Assembly: GCF_000428945.1 (NCBI RefSeq)
Contig: NZ_AUAX01000006.1
Location: 1-64,000, forward strand
Length of the DNA: 64,000 nucleotides
Source of the DNA: Hamadaea tsunoensis DSM 44101
Lineage (GTDB): Bacteria; Actinomycetota; Actinomycetes; Mycobacteriales; Micromonosporaceae
Direction: 5' to 3'
Made by a program: the position numbers and the translations under genes. Position 1 is the stretch's first letter. Each line of letters starts with the position of its first letter. Shown in pieces: positions 35,564 through 44,525 of the stretch. A model generated the notes under the pieces. It had not been told where the DNA came from. It did no database searches and was given only the letters and a program-made list of their open reading frames with translations.

Positions 35564-36287
35564 AATTCTCCAGGGGTACGCCGGCCGCGGCCAGCGCTGC
35601 GCGTACCGACCGGGCGATGGTGACGGCTCCGGGCGTGTCCCCGTGTACGCAGATCGAGTCGACGTTGTGCGGGACGACCGTGCCGTCCACGGCGATGACG
35701 CGCTGGTCGACGGCCATGATCAGGGCTCGGGCGACGACCTCCTCGGTGTCGCCGATCACCGCGCCCGGCTTGTCCCGCGGGAGCAGGGTTCCGTCCGGCC
35801 GGTACGCCCGGTCGGCGAACCCTTCGAACACGACCCGGATGTTGGCGTCCCCGGCCGCCGTGGCCAGCACGGATTCGGGCGCGCACAGCACCGGCAGTCC
35901 GACCTCGATGGCCGCCTCGACGATGGCGGGCACGTGTTCGACGGAGTGGTAGAGCGCGCCGTGCGGCTTGAGGTACCGCACCGCGACCCCCTCGGTACGC
36001 GCGACCGCCACGAGCGCGCCGACCTGGTAGATGAGCTCGTCCCGGAGTTGCGGCAGCTCGTACGCGATCTTCCGCCGGCCGAATCCGGCGAGGTCCCGGT
36101 AGCCGACCTGCGCCCCGACGGCGACCCCGTGCTCGGCCGCGCCGGCGCAGACCCGGCGCATGATCCCGGCGTCCCCCGCATGAAAGCCGCAGGCCACGTT
36201 CGCACTGGTCACGAGGGCGAGCAGGCCGTCATCGTCGCCCAGGCTCCACTGGCCGAAGCCCTCGCCGAGGTCCGCGTTGAGATCCAT
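35508..36287 (-). CDS. pxpA: 5-oxoprolinase subunit PxpA (LamB/YcsF family)
   Basis: A 259-aa protein starting MDLNADLGEGFG, with the family segments SANVACGFHAGD, GAQVGYRDLAGFGRR, VRYLKPHGALYH and SICVHGDTPGA. With PxpB and PxpC it opens 5-oxoproline to glutamate using ATP, a metabolite-repair reaction. Its partners are encoded together at 38.2-39.6 kb on the other strand, so the three genes are split around trhA and prs. The Arg/Gly-rich C-terminal end lies in the 56-base overlap with the NHL gene. Confidence 0.95.
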   Translation of the reverse strand: MDLNADLGEGFGQWSLGDDDGLLALVTSANVACGFHAGDAGIMRRVCAGAAEHGVAVGAQVGYRDLAGFGRRKIAYELPQLRDELIYQVGALVAVARTEGVAVRYLKPHGALYHSVEHVPAIVEAAIEVGLPVLCAPESVLATAAGDANIRVVFEGFADRAYRPDGTLLPRDKPGAVIGDTEEVVARALIMAVDQRVIAVDGTVVPHNVDSICVHGDTPGAVTIARSVRAALAAAGVPLENFSGREARAAGGPERPRRS

Positions 36288-36293
36288 GCGCCC

Positions 36294-36299
36294 AGCCTA
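36294..36299 (-). promoter_or_regulatory. -10 element of leaderless pxpA
   Basis: TAGGCT on the minus strand, 6 bases before the ATG at 36287; it lies 8 bases past the stop of trhA. Confidence 0.55.
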
Positions 36300-36307
36300 G
36301 GCGGGCC

Positions 36308-36985
36308 TCACGAGTAGAGCGCGAAGTAGATCGCGATGTGGTGGCAGATGGCGGCGATGAGCGTACAGGCGTGGAAGAACTCGTGGTGGCCGAAGACGGT
36401 GGGCCAGGGATTGGGCCGGCGCAGGGCGTAGAACACCGCCCCCACCGTGTACGCGGCCCCGCCGGCGAGCAGCAGGACGAGCGCCGCGACCCCGCCGTTG
36501 TGCAGGATCGTGGGCAGGACGGCGATCGCCACCCAGCCGAGCGCGATGTACATCGGCGCGGAGACCCAGCGTGGGGCGTGCGGCCAGACGATCGACACGG
36601 TCGCGCCCGCGGCGGCGCCCGCCCAGACCAGGCTGAGCAGCAGGGTCGCCTCGCCTGACGGGAGCAGCAGCGCGCAGAACGGCGTATAGGTCCCGGCGAT
36701 GAAAATGAAGATCATCGCGTGGTCGAGCCGCCGCATCAGCTGGTACCCGCGCTCGCTCCAGACGCGGCGGTGGTAGAGCGCGCTGATCCCGAACAGCCCG
36801 CACACGGTGAGGCTGTAGATCGCGACGCTCACCACCGGGGCGGTTCCCGGCCGGAACGCGGCCAGCGTGATGAGCACGGCACCGCAGGCGAGCGCGACGA
36901 AGAACGCGTACGCGTGCAGCCACCCGCGCAGGCGCGGTTTGCCGATGTCGACGGGGCGCAGACGGCGGGGAGCCTCGACGGTCAT
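36308..36985 (-). CDS. trhA: hemolysin III / TrhA (PAQR family membrane protein)
   Basis: A 225-aa protein with seven membrane helices. It has the PAQR metal-site pattern: SALYHRR after helix 2 and the C-terminal GHHEFFHACTLIAAICHHIAIYF with the paired histidines, plus LDHAMIFIFIAGTYTPF. The superfamily includes alkaline ceramidase-like hydrolases and, in bacteria, TrhA proteins linked to membrane-lipid homeostasis. The promoter is leaderless and overlaps a TTAC-N6-GTAA palindrome shared with beta-oxidation genes here. Confidence 0.92.
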   Translation of the reverse strand: MTVEAPRRLRPVDIGKPRLRGWLHAYAFFVALACGAVLITLAAFRPGTAPVVSVAIYSLTVCGLFGISALYHRRVWSERGYQLMRRLDHAMIFIFIAGTYTPFCALLLPSGEATLLLSLVWAGAAAGATVSIVWPHAPRWVSAPMYIALGWVAIAVLPTILHNGGVAALVLLLAGGAAYTVGAVFYALRRPNPWPTVFGHHEFFHACTLIAAICHHIAIYFALYS

Positions 36986-36991
36986 GCCTCC

Positions 36992-36997
36992 AGGTTA
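36992..36997 (-). promoter_or_regulatory. -10 element of leaderless trhA
   Basis: TAACCT on the minus strand, 6 bases before the ATG at 36985; it shares bases with the palindromic operator at 36995. Confidence 0.6.
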
Positions 36998-37023
36998 CGG
37001 AACCGTAAGTTACTAGCAAGTAG
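36995..37023. promoter_or_regulatory. two TTAC-N6-GTAA operators at the trhA promoter
   Basis: TTACGGAACCGTAA (36995-37008, both 6-base arms perfect) overlaps the -10 element of trhA, and TTACTAGCAAGTAG (37010-37023, one base from the motif) follows directly. Both resemble the sites before the acyl-CoA dehydrogenase and EtfD-like genes. The position predicts repression. Confidence 0.6.
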
Positions 37024-37242
37024 GAACGCGGTGAACTTCGTTACTCCCACCATCGCGGCACCCTCGCAGCACCCTCGCGACGCCTCCGCGGGACGGCCGC
37101 TCGAATTGCCGGCAACCGGCGGACGCTGATTTCGAGCGTGGAACAGTTTCCGTATTGCCGGTTATAGCCGCCGAGAATAGGGCGAAAGGCCGGAAAAAAT
37201 ACCCCTTGGGACGCCGACACCGAGTGGGGGTCCGGGCTCCCC

Positions 37243-37248
37243 TACGAT
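37243..37248 (+). promoter_or_regulatory. -10 element of prs
   Basis: TACGAT lies 7 bases before a GTG at 37256 and overlaps the ATG at 37247, favouring leaderless initiation at the GTG. Confidence 0.45.
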
Positions 37249-38200
37249 GACAGACGTGCGCGACATCGCCGTGTTCAGCGGAAGTGCCCACCCCGAACTC
37301 GCCGACGAGGTCTGTACGCAACTGGGGACGCCGCTGTCCCCGGTCCGCGTCAACCGGTTCGCGAACGACTGCCTCGAAGTGCAATTGCAGGCCAATTGCC
37401 GGGAGCGCGACGTCTACCTGATCCAGCCGCTGGTGGCCCCGGTCCAGGAGCACCTCGTCGAACTGCTGCTCATGTGCGACGCCGCCCGGGGTGCGTCGGC
37501 CGGGCGGATCACGGTGGTGATGCCGCACTACGCGTACGCGCGGTCGGACAAGAAGGACATGCCCCGGATCTCGATCGGCGGCCGGCTCGTCGCCGACCTG
37601 CTCGCGACCGCCGGGGCGGGCCGCGTCCTGACGATGACGATGCACTCCCCACAGGTGCACGGGTTCTTCTCCGTTCCCGTGGACCATCTGCACGCCCTGC
37701 GCGAACTGGCCGGGCACTTCCGCGGGCTGGATCTCTCGCGTACCACCGTGGTGTCGCCCGACCTCGGCAACGCCAAGGAGGCCGCGGCCTTCGCGCGGCT
37801 GCTCGGCGTACCGGTGGCGTTCGGGGCGAAGCAGCGCTTCCCCGACGACGTCGTCAAGATCGGGGCGATCGTCGGCGACGTGGCCGGCCGCGACATCATC
37901 GTGCTCGACGACGAGATCGCCAAGGGCAGCACGATCATCGAGCTCCTGGATCGCCTGCGCGAAGGCGGTTGCGCCTCCGTACGCGTCGCCTGCACGCACG
38001 GCCTCTTCTCGGCAGGGGCGCTGCAGCGGCTGGCCGCCGAGCCCGACGTGCTGGAGATCGTCTGCACCAACACGGTCCCCATCCCGCACGAGGACCGGCC
38101 CAAGAAGGCCACCGTGCTGTCGATCGCGCCCGCGCTGGCCGAGGCGATCCGCCGCATCCACAACGGAGAGTCGGTCAGCGCGCTGTTCGCCCAGGCCTGA
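37247..38200 (+). CDS. prs: ribose-phosphate pyrophosphokinase (PRPP synthetase)
   Basis: A 317-aa enzyme making PRPP from ribose 5-phosphate and ATP. It has the flexible-loop and regulatory features of the family: NRFANDCLEVQ, MPHYAYARSDKKDMPRISIGGRLVADLL and the PRPP-binding loop DIIVLDDEIAKGSTI (about 218-232). The DDEIAKGST loop differs from the classical VDDMIDTAGT, so this may be a second, divergent copy; the usual prs next to glmU is not in this window. GTG 37256 is an alternative start. pxpB begins one base after its stop, so the three genes form an operon. Confidence 0.92.
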   Translation: MTDVRDIAVFSGSAHPELADEVCTQLGTPLSPVRVNRFANDCLEVQLQANCRERDVYLIQPLVAPVQEHLVELLLMCDAARGASAGRITVVMPHYAYARSDKKDMPRISIGGRLVADLLATAGAGRVLTMTMHSPQVHGFFSVPVDHLHALRELAGHFRGLDLSRTTVVSPDLGNAKEAAAFARLLGVPVAFGAKQRFPDDVVKIGAIVGDVAGRDIIVLDDEIAKGSTIIELLDRLREGGCASVRVACTHGLFSAGALQRLAAEPDVLEIVCTNTVPIPHEDRPKKATVLSIAPALAEAIRRIHNGESVSALFAQA

Positions 38201-38201
38201 G

Positions 38202-38783
38202 ATGGAGATCCGGCGGGTGGGTGAAGGTGGCCTCCTGTTGGAGGTCGCCCAGCCGTACCGCTGGTTCGTGGCGCTGTGCGCGGCCCGGGATCGTGGCGAG
38301 TTCGACTGCGTCGAGATCGTTCCCGCCGCGTCGACGGTCCTCCTCGACGGCATCGCCGATCTCGGCCGGACGCTTCGGGTGCTCCGCGACCTTGAACCTG
38401 CCGACATCGAGACTCAGGCGACCGCGGTGGAGATCCCGGTCCGCTGGGACGGCGACGATACCGCTGCGACGGCCGCGCTGTGGGGTCGCGATCCGGCCGC
38501 CGTTCTCCGCGAGACCGTCTTCACCGTCGCCTTCTGCGGCTTCGCGCCGGGATTCGCCTACCTGGCGGGCCTTCCGGTGGAGCTGCGGCTTCCGCGCCGC
38601 GCGACGCCCCGGGCCCGCGTCCCGGCCGGCTCCGTCGCCACCGCCGGCGAGTGGGTGGGGATCTATCCCCGCGCGACTCCCGGCGGCTGGCACCTTCTCG
38701 GCAGCACATCGTTTCCCCTCTTCAATCTTGAGAAGACCCCGCCGCTGACGCCAGGCACCGTCGTTCGGTTCGTCGATGAATGA
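38202..38783 (+). CDS. pxpB: 5-oxoprolinase subunit PxpB (KipI family)
   Basis: A 193-aa protein of the KipI/allophanate-hydrolase subunit 1 family, with the signature FCGFAPGFAYLAGLP at about 110-124 and the C-terminal GGWHLLGST. It pairs with PxpC to form the ATP-using part of 5-oxoprolinase. It starts one base after prs and overlaps pxpC by eight bases. The N-terminus is somewhat shorter than usual. Confidence 0.93.
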   Translation: MEIRRVGEGGLLLEVAQPYRWFVALCAARDRGEFDCVEIVPAASTVLLDGIADLGRTLRVLRDLEPADIETQATAVEIPVRWDGDDTAATAALWGRDPAAVLRETVFTVAFCGFAPGFAYLAGLPVELRLPRRATPRARVPAGSVATAGEWVGIYPRATPGGWHLLGSTSFPLFNLEKTPPLTPGTVVRFVDE

Positions 38784-39633
38784 GATCTCCGTAATACGCG
38801 TATCGGGGCAGACGAGTCTGCAGGACCAGGGCCGGCCCGGACTGGCGCATCTCGGGATCCCCCCGTCCGGGGCGGTCGACGGGCCGAGCCTCGCCGCCGC
38901 CAACCGATTGGTGGGCAACCCTTCGGGGCTGGCCGGACTGGAGATCACCGTCGGCGGCCTGATCCTCGCGTCGGCTGCGCCCGTCGTCGTGGCACTGACC
39001 GGCGCACCGGGCCCGTTGACAGTGGACGATCGGCCCGCACCGCTCTGTACGCCCGTCTGCGGTCGGCGGTTCTCGGTCGGCCTCGCGGCTTCCGGGCTGC
39101 GCCGCTATCTCGCTGTGGCGGGCGGCTTTGACGTTCCGGCGGTGTTCGGGTCGCGGAGTACGGACACGTTGAGCGGGCTCGGGCCGGAACCGCTGAAGAC
39201 CGGCGACGTGCTGCCGGTGGGTGATCCGGCCGGGCTTCCGTCCGGTGTGGACTGGCTGCCGGTCAGCGTGCCGCCCGCGGAGCTGACGATCGGGGTCCGC
39301 TTCGGGCCGCGCGACGACTGGTTCGCCGAACCGGACCGGCTGCTCCGCGACGCGTACACCGTGAGTGTGATGAGCGACCGGGTGGGCGCGCGACTGGAAG
39401 GGCCGGCCCTGACCCGCGCGAAGGCCGGGGAACTGCCGAGCGAGCCGGTCGTGACCGGTGCGGTGCAGGTACCCGCGGACGGCAAGCCGCTGATCTTCCT
39501 GAGCGACCACCCCACCACCGGGGGCTATCCGGTGATCGCGGTGGTGGCGAAGGAAGAGGTGCCGAGGCTGGCCCAAGCCCGCCCCGGCACCTCGATCAGA
39601 TTTGTCAGAACGACGCCTCGTCCAGCTCCATGA
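38776..39633 (+). CDS. pxpC: 5-oxoprolinase subunit PxpC (KipA family)
   Basis: A 285-aa protein of the KipA/allophanate-hydrolase subunit 2 family. Conserved segments are [53 protein letters not shown] and [13 protein letters not shown]. It completes 5-oxoprolinase with PxpB and PxpA. Its last 29 bases overlap the 3' end of the converging acyl-CoA dehydrogenase gene. Confidence 0.94.
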   Translation: MNEISVIRVSGQTSLQDQGRPGLAHLGIPPSGAVDGPSLAAANRLVGNPSGLAGLEITVGGLILASAAPVVVALTGAPGPLTVDDRPAPLCTPVCGRRFSVGLAASGLRRYLAVAGGFDVPAVFGSRSTDTLSGLGPEPLKTGDVLPVGDPAGLPSGVDWLPVSVPPAELTIGVRFGPRDDWFAEPDRLLRDAYTVSVMSDRVGARLEGPALTRAKAGELPSEPVVTGAVQVPADGKPLIFLSDHPTTGGYPVIAVVAKEEVPRLAQARPGTSIRFVRTTPRPAP

Positions 39634-41455
39634 GCTCGGTGGACGCGCTCTCGACGATCCGGCGGTCGGCGCCGATACGCGGCAGCACCTCGGTGGCGAA
39701 GAAGCGCGCCGCCGCGACCTTGCCGGTGTAGAAGGCCCGGTCGGCGTCGGAGACCTCGCCGCGCAGGGCAGCCAGGGCGACCGCGGCCTGACGCTGCAGC
39801 AGCCAGCCGATGAGCAGGTCGCCGAGGGCCAGCAGGAACCGGCGGGAGTGCAGGCCGACCTTGTAGATCGCGTCGCCGTCGCCGCCGCCGACCTCGGCCA
39901 GCCACCCGGTCATCGTGCCCAGCATGCGCTGGATCTCGGTGGCCGCGCGGCCCAGGGACTCGCGCTCCTCCTTCAGCTCGCCGCTCTCGTTCTCGGCGGT
40001 GACGAACTCGGAGATCTCGCCGGCCACGGTCAGCAGCGCCTTGCCGTTGTCCCGCACGATCTTGCGGAAGAACAGGTCGAGGCTCTGGATCGCGGTGGTT
40101 CCCTCGTACAGGGAGTCGATCTTCGAGTCGCGGACGTACTGCTCCAGCGGGTAGTCCTGCAGGAAGCCGGAGCCGCCGAAGGTCTGCAGCGCCTCGGAGC
40201 CCAGCAGCTCGAACGCCCGCTCGGAGCCGACCGCCTTCACCAGCGGCAGGAGCAGATCGTTGATCTTGGTGGCTTTGGCGGTCGCCTTCTCGTCACCGGC
40301 GGCCTCGGCGATGCGCGCCTTGTCGGCCCACTGCGCCGCGTAGACGTAGAGCGCCCGCAGGCCCTCCGCGTACGCCTTCTGCAGCATCAGCGACCGCCGG
40401 ACGTCCGGGTGGTGGGTGATCGTGACCCGGGGCGCCGACTTGTCGGTCATGCTCTTCATGTCCGACCCCTGTACGCGCTCCTTGGCGTACTCCAGGGCGT
40501 TCAGGTAGCCGGTCGACAGGGTCGAGATCGCCTTGGTGCCGACCATCATCCGGGCGTTCTCGATGATCAGGAACATCTGCCGGATGCCCTCGTGCACCTC
40601 GCCGAGCAGCCAGCCCTTCGCCGGTACGCCATGCCCGCCGAAGGTCATCTCGCAGGTCGCGGAGACCTTGAGGCCCATCTTGTGCTCGACGTTGGTGGCG
40701 AAGACGCCGTTGCGCTCGCCCAGCTCACCGGTCTCCGCGTCGAAGTGGAACTTCGGCACGACGAACAGCGACAGGCCCTTGGTGCCGGGGCCGCCCGCAC
40801 CGGGCGTGTCGACCGGCCGGGCCAGTACGTAGTGCACGATGTTCTCGGTCATGTCCTGGTCGCCCGAGGTGATGAACCGCTTGACGCCCTCGATGTGCCA
40901 GGAGCCGTCGGCCTGCGGAATCGCCTTGGTACGCCCCGCGCCGACGTCCGAGCCGGCGTCCGGCTCCGTCAGCACCATCGTCGAGCCCCAGCGGCGGTCG
41001 ATGAACAGCCGCGCCCACTTCTTCTGCTCCGGGGTGCCCTCGATGAGCAGCGTGTGCGCGAAGGAGGGACCGGAGGAGTACATCCAGATCGCCGGGTTCG
41101 CGCCGAGGATCATCTCCGCCAGCGACCACCACAGGCCGCGCGGGGCGAGTGTGCCACCGACCTCGGCGGGCAGGTCGAGACGCCAGAACTCGGAGTCCAT
41201 GAAGGCGGCGAACGACTTCTTGAAGCCGTCCGGGACCTTCACGCTGTGCGTCTGCGGGTCGAACACCGGCGGCGTACGGTCGCCCTCGGCGAAGCTGGCC
41301 GCCAGATCGACGCGCGCCAGGCGGTCGACCTCGGCGAGCACGCTGCGCGCGGTGTCGGCGTCGACGTCAGCGTAGGGGCCGGTGCCGAAGGGGACGTCGA
41401 ACACCTCGAAGAGGTTGAACTCCTGGTCCCGAAGGTTGCTTTTGTAGTGCGTCAT
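39605..41455 (-). CDS. acyl-CoA dehydrogenase (FadE, long C-terminal form)
   Basis: A 616-aa FAD enzyme of fatty-acid beta-oxidation. It begins [19 protein letters not shown], typical of the FadE5-like subfamily, has [17 protein letters not shown] for FAD/substrate binding, [34 protein letters not shown] for the C-terminal FAD region and an extra helical domain beyond about 460 (AcdC-type). Electrons pass to ETF and then, probably, to the EtfD-like protein at 52.6-54.8 kb. GGGGAAG precedes the ATG. Two palindromic operators flank its promoter. Confidence 0.95.
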   Translation of the reverse strand: MTHYKSNLRDQEFNLFEVFDVPFGTGPYADVDADTARSVLAEVDRLARVDLAASFAEGDRTPPVFDPQTHSVKVPDGFKKSFAAFMDSEFWRLDLPAEVGGTLAPRGLWWSLAEMILGANPAIWMYSSGPSFAHTLLIEGTPEQKKWARLFIDRRWGSTMVLTEPDAGSDVGAGRTKAIPQADGSWHIEGVKRFITSGDQDMTENIVHYVLARPVDTPGAGGPGTKGLSLFVVPKFHFDAETGELGERNGVFATNVEHKMGLKVSATCEMTFGGHGVPAKGWLLGEVHEGIRQMFLIIENARMMVGTKAISTLSTGYLNALEYAKERVQGSDMKSMTDKSAPRVTITHHPDVRRSLMLQKAYAEGLRALYVYAAQWADKARIAEAAGDEKATAKATKINDLLLPLVKAVGSERAFELLGSEALQTFGGSGFLQDYPLEQYVRDSKIDSLYEGTTAIQSLDLFFRKIVRDNGKALLTVAGEISEFVTAENESGELKEERESLGRAATEIQRMLGTMTGWLAEVGGGDGDAIYKVGLHSRRFLLALGDLLIGWLLQRQAAVALAALRGEVSDADRAFYTGKVAAARFFATEVLPRIGADRRIVESASTELMELDEASF

Positions 41456-41471
41456 CGCTTCCCCAAGACTC

Positions 41472-41487
41472 GTTACTGGTCGGTAAC
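41472..41487. promoter_or_regulatory. operator 1 before the acyl-CoA dehydrogenase gene
   Basis: GTTACTGGTCGGTAAC has 5-base perfect arms around six bases and covers the predicted transcription start (-10 TACAGT at 41492-41497, minus strand). The form TTAC-N6-GTAA resembles TetR-family operators controlling fatty-acid catabolism in actinobacteria. Confidence 0.65.
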
Positions 41488-41491
41488 CTCG

Positions 41492-41497
41492 ACTGTA
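41492..41497 (-). promoter_or_regulatory. -10 element of the acyl-CoA dehydrogenase gene
   Basis: TACAGT on the minus strand, between the two operators; it predicts a leader of about 30 bases carrying the GGGGAAG ribosome binding site. Confidence 0.5.
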
Positions 41498-41508
41498 GCG
41501 CGTGACTA

Positions 41509-41522
41509 TTACCCGCGGGTAA
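41509..41522. promoter_or_regulatory. operator 2 before the acyl-CoA dehydrogenase gene
   Basis: TTACCCGCGGGTAA is a perfect 14-base palindrome, 36 bases centre-to-centre from operator 1, and covers the expected -35 region. Confidence 0.7.
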
Positions 41523-41700
41523 CCCGTACTCGGAAATTGCGAGAATTTTGTCCATTTAGAAGCTACTTGTGGCGATAAGTGAGTAGCAGATCCGATCGCA
41601 GGGCAACCCGACACGCCGCCTTTGCGTCACCTTCCTGTGTCGGTGTCGTTCCCCAGGGTGACTCGGGAGGGCACCCGGCCACCAAGGGGGAGGAATAACC

Positions 41701-41835
41701 ATGAAGGTCATCATCAACCGACTGTTCGAGCCGCGGTACCCGGCGCGTTACATCGGCCGCCACCGGGCGCCGAGCAGTCTTCCCGCGCTGTCGATGACCA
41801 CGCTGCGACGGGCACGACTGGCGAAGGCCGCCTGA
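41701..41835 (+). CDS. 44-aa basic small protein
   Basis: An ATG frame of 44 codons plus TGA, preceded at 7 bases by GGGGGAGGAAT, one of the strongest ribosome binding sites in the window. The product, starting MKVIINRLFEPRYPARYIGR, has twelve Lys/Arg/His residues and no obvious membrane helix; the C-terminal part (LRRARLAKAA) could form a basic amphipathic helix. I do not recognise it. It is divergent from the acyl-CoA dehydrogenase gene and shares the intergenic region holding the two operators. A possible GGGTG/CACCC hairpin (41656-41676) sits in its leader. Binding to nucleic acid or anionic membrane is conceivable but unproven. Confidence 0.65.
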   Translation: MKVIINRLFEPRYPARYIGRHRAPSSLPALSMTTLRRARLAKAA

Positions 41836-41842
41836 TCCGGCG

Positions 41843-43003
41843 CTACGGCGTCGTCGCGCCCTCGGGACTGGCGGCGCTGGGTCCGGACGGGGCGTTGCCC
41901 GTCTCCCAGCTCGGCGTGGGTCCCGACGCCTGCGGGCCGGTGTACTCCATGAGTACCAAGGCGATGTCGTCGTCGAGGCGGCCGTGCACCCATTCGATGA
42001 GCGCGGCCTCGATCGAGGCCAGGCCGTCGCCGACCTTGCCGTGGCCGAGCAGCCGCCAGGCCCGCTCGCCGATCGGGAAGAAGTCGCCGTCGCGGCGGGC
42101 CTCCGCGAGACCGTCCGTGAAGATCAGCAGCCGGTCGCCCGGTTCCAGCCGCTCCACCCGCGGCTTCGCCGACGGCATGAAGCCCAGCGGCGGCGCGGGC
42201 GAGGGCGGCTCAAGTGTGATCACCGCGCCCCGGCGCAGCAGCAGCGGCGCGGGATGGCCGCAGTTGACCACGGTCAGCGTCCCGCCGCGCTCCTCGACGA
42301 GGACCGCGGTGACGAAGTCCTCCTCGCTCACGCTGCGGGCGACCGCCCGGTCCAGGTCGCGCACGATCGCCGGCAGGTCGGCCCGGTCGAACGCCACGTG
42401 CCGGTAGGAGCCGAGCACGATGCTCGCGAGGCGTACCGCGTCGAGGCCCTTGCCCCGCACGTCGCCCACGATGATCCGCACCCCGTACGCCGTCTCGACC
42501 GCCTCGTAGAGGTCGCCGCCGATGTCGGCCGCGGCGGTCGCCGAGATGTAGCGGCCGGCCACCGACAGGCCGCCGACGATCGGGCCCAGCGGACGCAGGA
42601 CGGCCTGCTGCGCGATGGTCGCGAGATGGGAGAGCTCGGCGATGCGCTCGGCCTGCCGCTGGCGTACCGCGGCGGCCGCGGCGGCGAGACCGGTCGCGAG
42701 CGCGATGCCGATGACGTTCAGCATGGTCGCCCCGCCGTGCGGGCGGCTCCAGATCGCGAAGGCGAGCCCGGCCGCGGTCGCGAGACCACCCGCCACCAGC
42801 ACCGACCGCCATGGCGCGAACGCCGCCGCGAGGAAGGGCGCCGTCGCCATCAGGCCGATGTAGTGCGACTCGGGACCGTCGGCGTACTCGATCAGGGACA
42901 GCAAAATGAGCAGGACGACGGCCGCGCCGACACCGGCGCGGGTCCCTGGGGTCAGTGGCCGTCGAGTCGACCACAGCAGTCGTTCGAGTACGCGAACCAG
43001 CAT
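41843..43003 (-). CDS. membrane-bound SpoIIE-type PP2C phosphatase
   Basis: A 386-aa protein with four to five N-terminal membrane helices (about 18-118), a short helical linker and a PPM/SpoIIE phosphatase domain (about 145-365). The metal-site residues are in ATAAADIGGDLYEA and GDVRGKGLDA, with later DGLAEARR and DDDIALVLMEY. Such enzymes commonly dephosphorylate anti-sigma-factor antagonists. No anti-sigma or STAS gene is adjacent. The start is uncertain; upstream codons at 43081 or 43114 are possible. Confidence 0.88.
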   Translation of the reverse strand: MLVRVLERLLWSTRRPLTPGTRAGVGAAVVLLILLSLIEYADGPESHYIGLMATAPFLAAAFAPWRSVLVAGGLATAAGLAFAIWSRPHGGATMLNVIGIALATGLAAAAAAVRQRQAERIAELSHLATIAQQAVLRPLGPIVGGLSVAGRYISATAAADIGGDLYEAVETAYGVRIIVGDVRGKGLDAVRLASIVLGSYRHVAFDRADLPAIVRDLDRAVARSVSEEDFVTAVLVEERGGTLTVVNCGHPAPLLLRRGAVITLEPPSPAPPLGFMPSAKPRVERLEPGDRLLIFTDGLAEARRDGDFFPIGERAWRLLGHGKVGDGLASIEAALIEWVHGRLDDDIALVLMEYTGPQASGPTPSWETGNAPSGPSAASPEGATTP

Positions 43004-43126
43004 GCCGGATCGGGGCCGCAACGACGATGAGGTTGGCCCGACAGACGACCGGAATCTGACCGGCCGGAGGAGGGTCCCCATGAAAAGCGCTTGTCCGGAT
43101 CGGCCCTGCCGCACACCATGGTCGCC

Positions 43127-43774
43127 ATGCTCGCCGATCTCGTACCGATCTTCGGACTACGCCTGCGCACACCGGATCTCGAACTGCGCCTGCCCACCAT
43201 GGCAGAGCTCGGTGATCTCGGCGCCGTCGCGGAGGACGGCGTCCACGACCCCGCGTTCATGCCGTTCTTCGTGCCCTGGACCGAGTTCCCGAACCCCGGC
43301 CGGGGCATCGTCCTGCACTATCTGCGTACGCTGGGCGCCTGGACGCCGCGGGACTGGCACCTGGACATGGTCGCCTATTCGGACGGTGCGCCGGTCGGCA
43401 AGCAGACCATGTCCGCCAAGGACTTCGCCGTCATCCGCGAGGTGCACACCGGATCCTGGATGGGCCGCCGCCACCACGGTCGCGGCCTCGGTACGCAGAT
43501 GCGCGCCGCCCTGCTCGCCCTCGCCTTCGACGGCCTGGGCGCCACCTCGGCCCGCTCCGCCGCGTTCGAGGACAATCCGTCGTCGTTGCGGGTGTCGGAG
43601 AAACTCGGCTACCGGCCCGACGGCATCGAGATCTACGCGCGGCGGGGTGTGGCCGCCCGGACCCAGCGGCTCCGGCTCGATCTCGCGGACTGGCGCGCCG
43701 TGGTACGCGTACCCGTGGAGATCGAAGGCTTGGAGCCGTGCCTGCCGATGTTCGGCCTGGAGCCGAAGGCTTAG
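43127..43774 (+). CDS. GNAT-family N-acetyltransferase
   Basis: A 215-aa RimJ/RimL-type acetyltransferase. It has [13 protein letters not shown] at the N-terminus, the acetyl-CoA pyrophosphate loop as [25 protein letters not shown] and the C-terminal [17 protein letters not shown]. Members acetylate N-terminal amines of ribosomal proteins or small-molecule amines; the target here is unknown. ATG 43118 or TTG 43091 are alternative starts. Its stop overlaps that of dcd by four bases. Confidence 0.88.
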   Translation: MLADLVPIFGLRLRTPDLELRLPTMAELGDLGAVAEDGVHDPAFMPFFVPWTEFPNPGRGIVLHYLRTLGAWTPRDWHLDMVAYSDGAPVGKQTMSAKDFAVIREVHTGSWMGRRHHGRGLGTQMRAALLALAFDGLGATSARSAAFEDNPSSLRVSEKLGYRPDGIEIYARRGVAARTQRLRLDLADWRAVVRVPVEIEGLEPCLPMFGLEPKA

Positions 43775-44349
43775 CGGGTGGGCCAGGTGCGCCAGTTCTG
43801 CCAGGAGCGGCTCGGCGTCGGGCCGCGCTGCCCCTGGTAGCGCGATCCGTAGACGGCGGAACCGTACGGGTGCTCGGCGGGCGACGACAGCCGGAAGAGG
43901 CAGAGCTGGCCGATCTTCATGCCCGGCCACAGCGTGATCGGTAGATTGGCCACATTGGACAGCTCCAGCGTGACGTGCCCGGAGAAGCCGGGGTCGATGA
44001 AGCCTGCGGTCGAGTGCGTGAGCAGCCCGAGCCGGCCGAGCGAGGACTTGCCCTCCAGGCGGCCGGCCAGCTGATCGCCGAGCGTGACGACCTCCAAAGT
44101 GGAGGCCAGCACGAACTCGCCGGGATGCAGCACGAAGGGCTCCCCCTCGGCGACGTCCACCAGCGAGGTCAGGTCGTCCTGCTGCAACGCGGGGTCGATG
44201 TGCGTGTACAGATGGTTGTTGAACACGCGGAAGAGCCGGTCCAGCCGAACGTCGATGCTCGACGGCTGCACGAGATCGTGGTCGAACGGCTCCAGCTGGA
44301 GCTGACCGTTCTTGATCTCCAGCATGAGGTCGCGATCCGAGAGCAGCAC
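43771..44349 (-). CDS. dcd: dCTP deaminase
   Basis: A 192-aa enzyme of the Dcd/Dut trimer family, full length. It begins MLLSDRDL and has [49 protein letters not shown] and the C-terminal lid [10 protein letters not shown]. It deaminates dCTP to dUTP; actinobacterial homologues can also hydrolyse dUTP to dUMP. GTG start with TAGTCT six bases upstream. Confidence 0.97.
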   Translation of the reverse strand: MLLSDRDLMLEIKNGQLQLEPFDHDLVQPSSIDVRLDRLFRVFNNHLYTHIDPALQQDDLTSLVDVAEGEPFVLHPGEFVLASTLEVVTLGDQLAGRLEGKSSLGRLGLLTHSTAGFIDPGFSGHVTLELSNVANLPITLWPGMKIGQLCLFRLSSPAEHPYGSAVYGSRYQGQRGPTPSRSWQNWRTWPTR

Positions 44350-44355
44350 CTGAGC

Positions 44356-44361
44356 AGACTA
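44356..44361 (-). promoter_or_regulatory. -10 element of leaderless dcd
   Basis: TAGTCT on the minus strand, 6 bases before the GTG at 44349. Confidence 0.6.
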
Positions 44362-44513
44362 CCGTCTCTACTGCGTGACGCCACTGCTCGGGTTTCCCGT
44401 GTTTCGCCGGTTTTGCTGGGTTTCCGCTATCACACTCCGTCGCGCTCATCGCACCCTTCGCGAAGGTTTCACCCGCGGCGGCGTTTCCGCTATTGAATCG
44501 TACATTTGTTCTA

Positions 44514-44519
44514 TACAGT
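44514..44519 (+). promoter_or_regulatory. -10 element of the leaderless flavin-reductase-like gene
   Basis: TACAGT, 6 bases before the ATG at 44526, in a locally AT-rich stretch (44490-44519). Confidence 0.6.
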
Positions 44520-44525
44520 GGCCGC

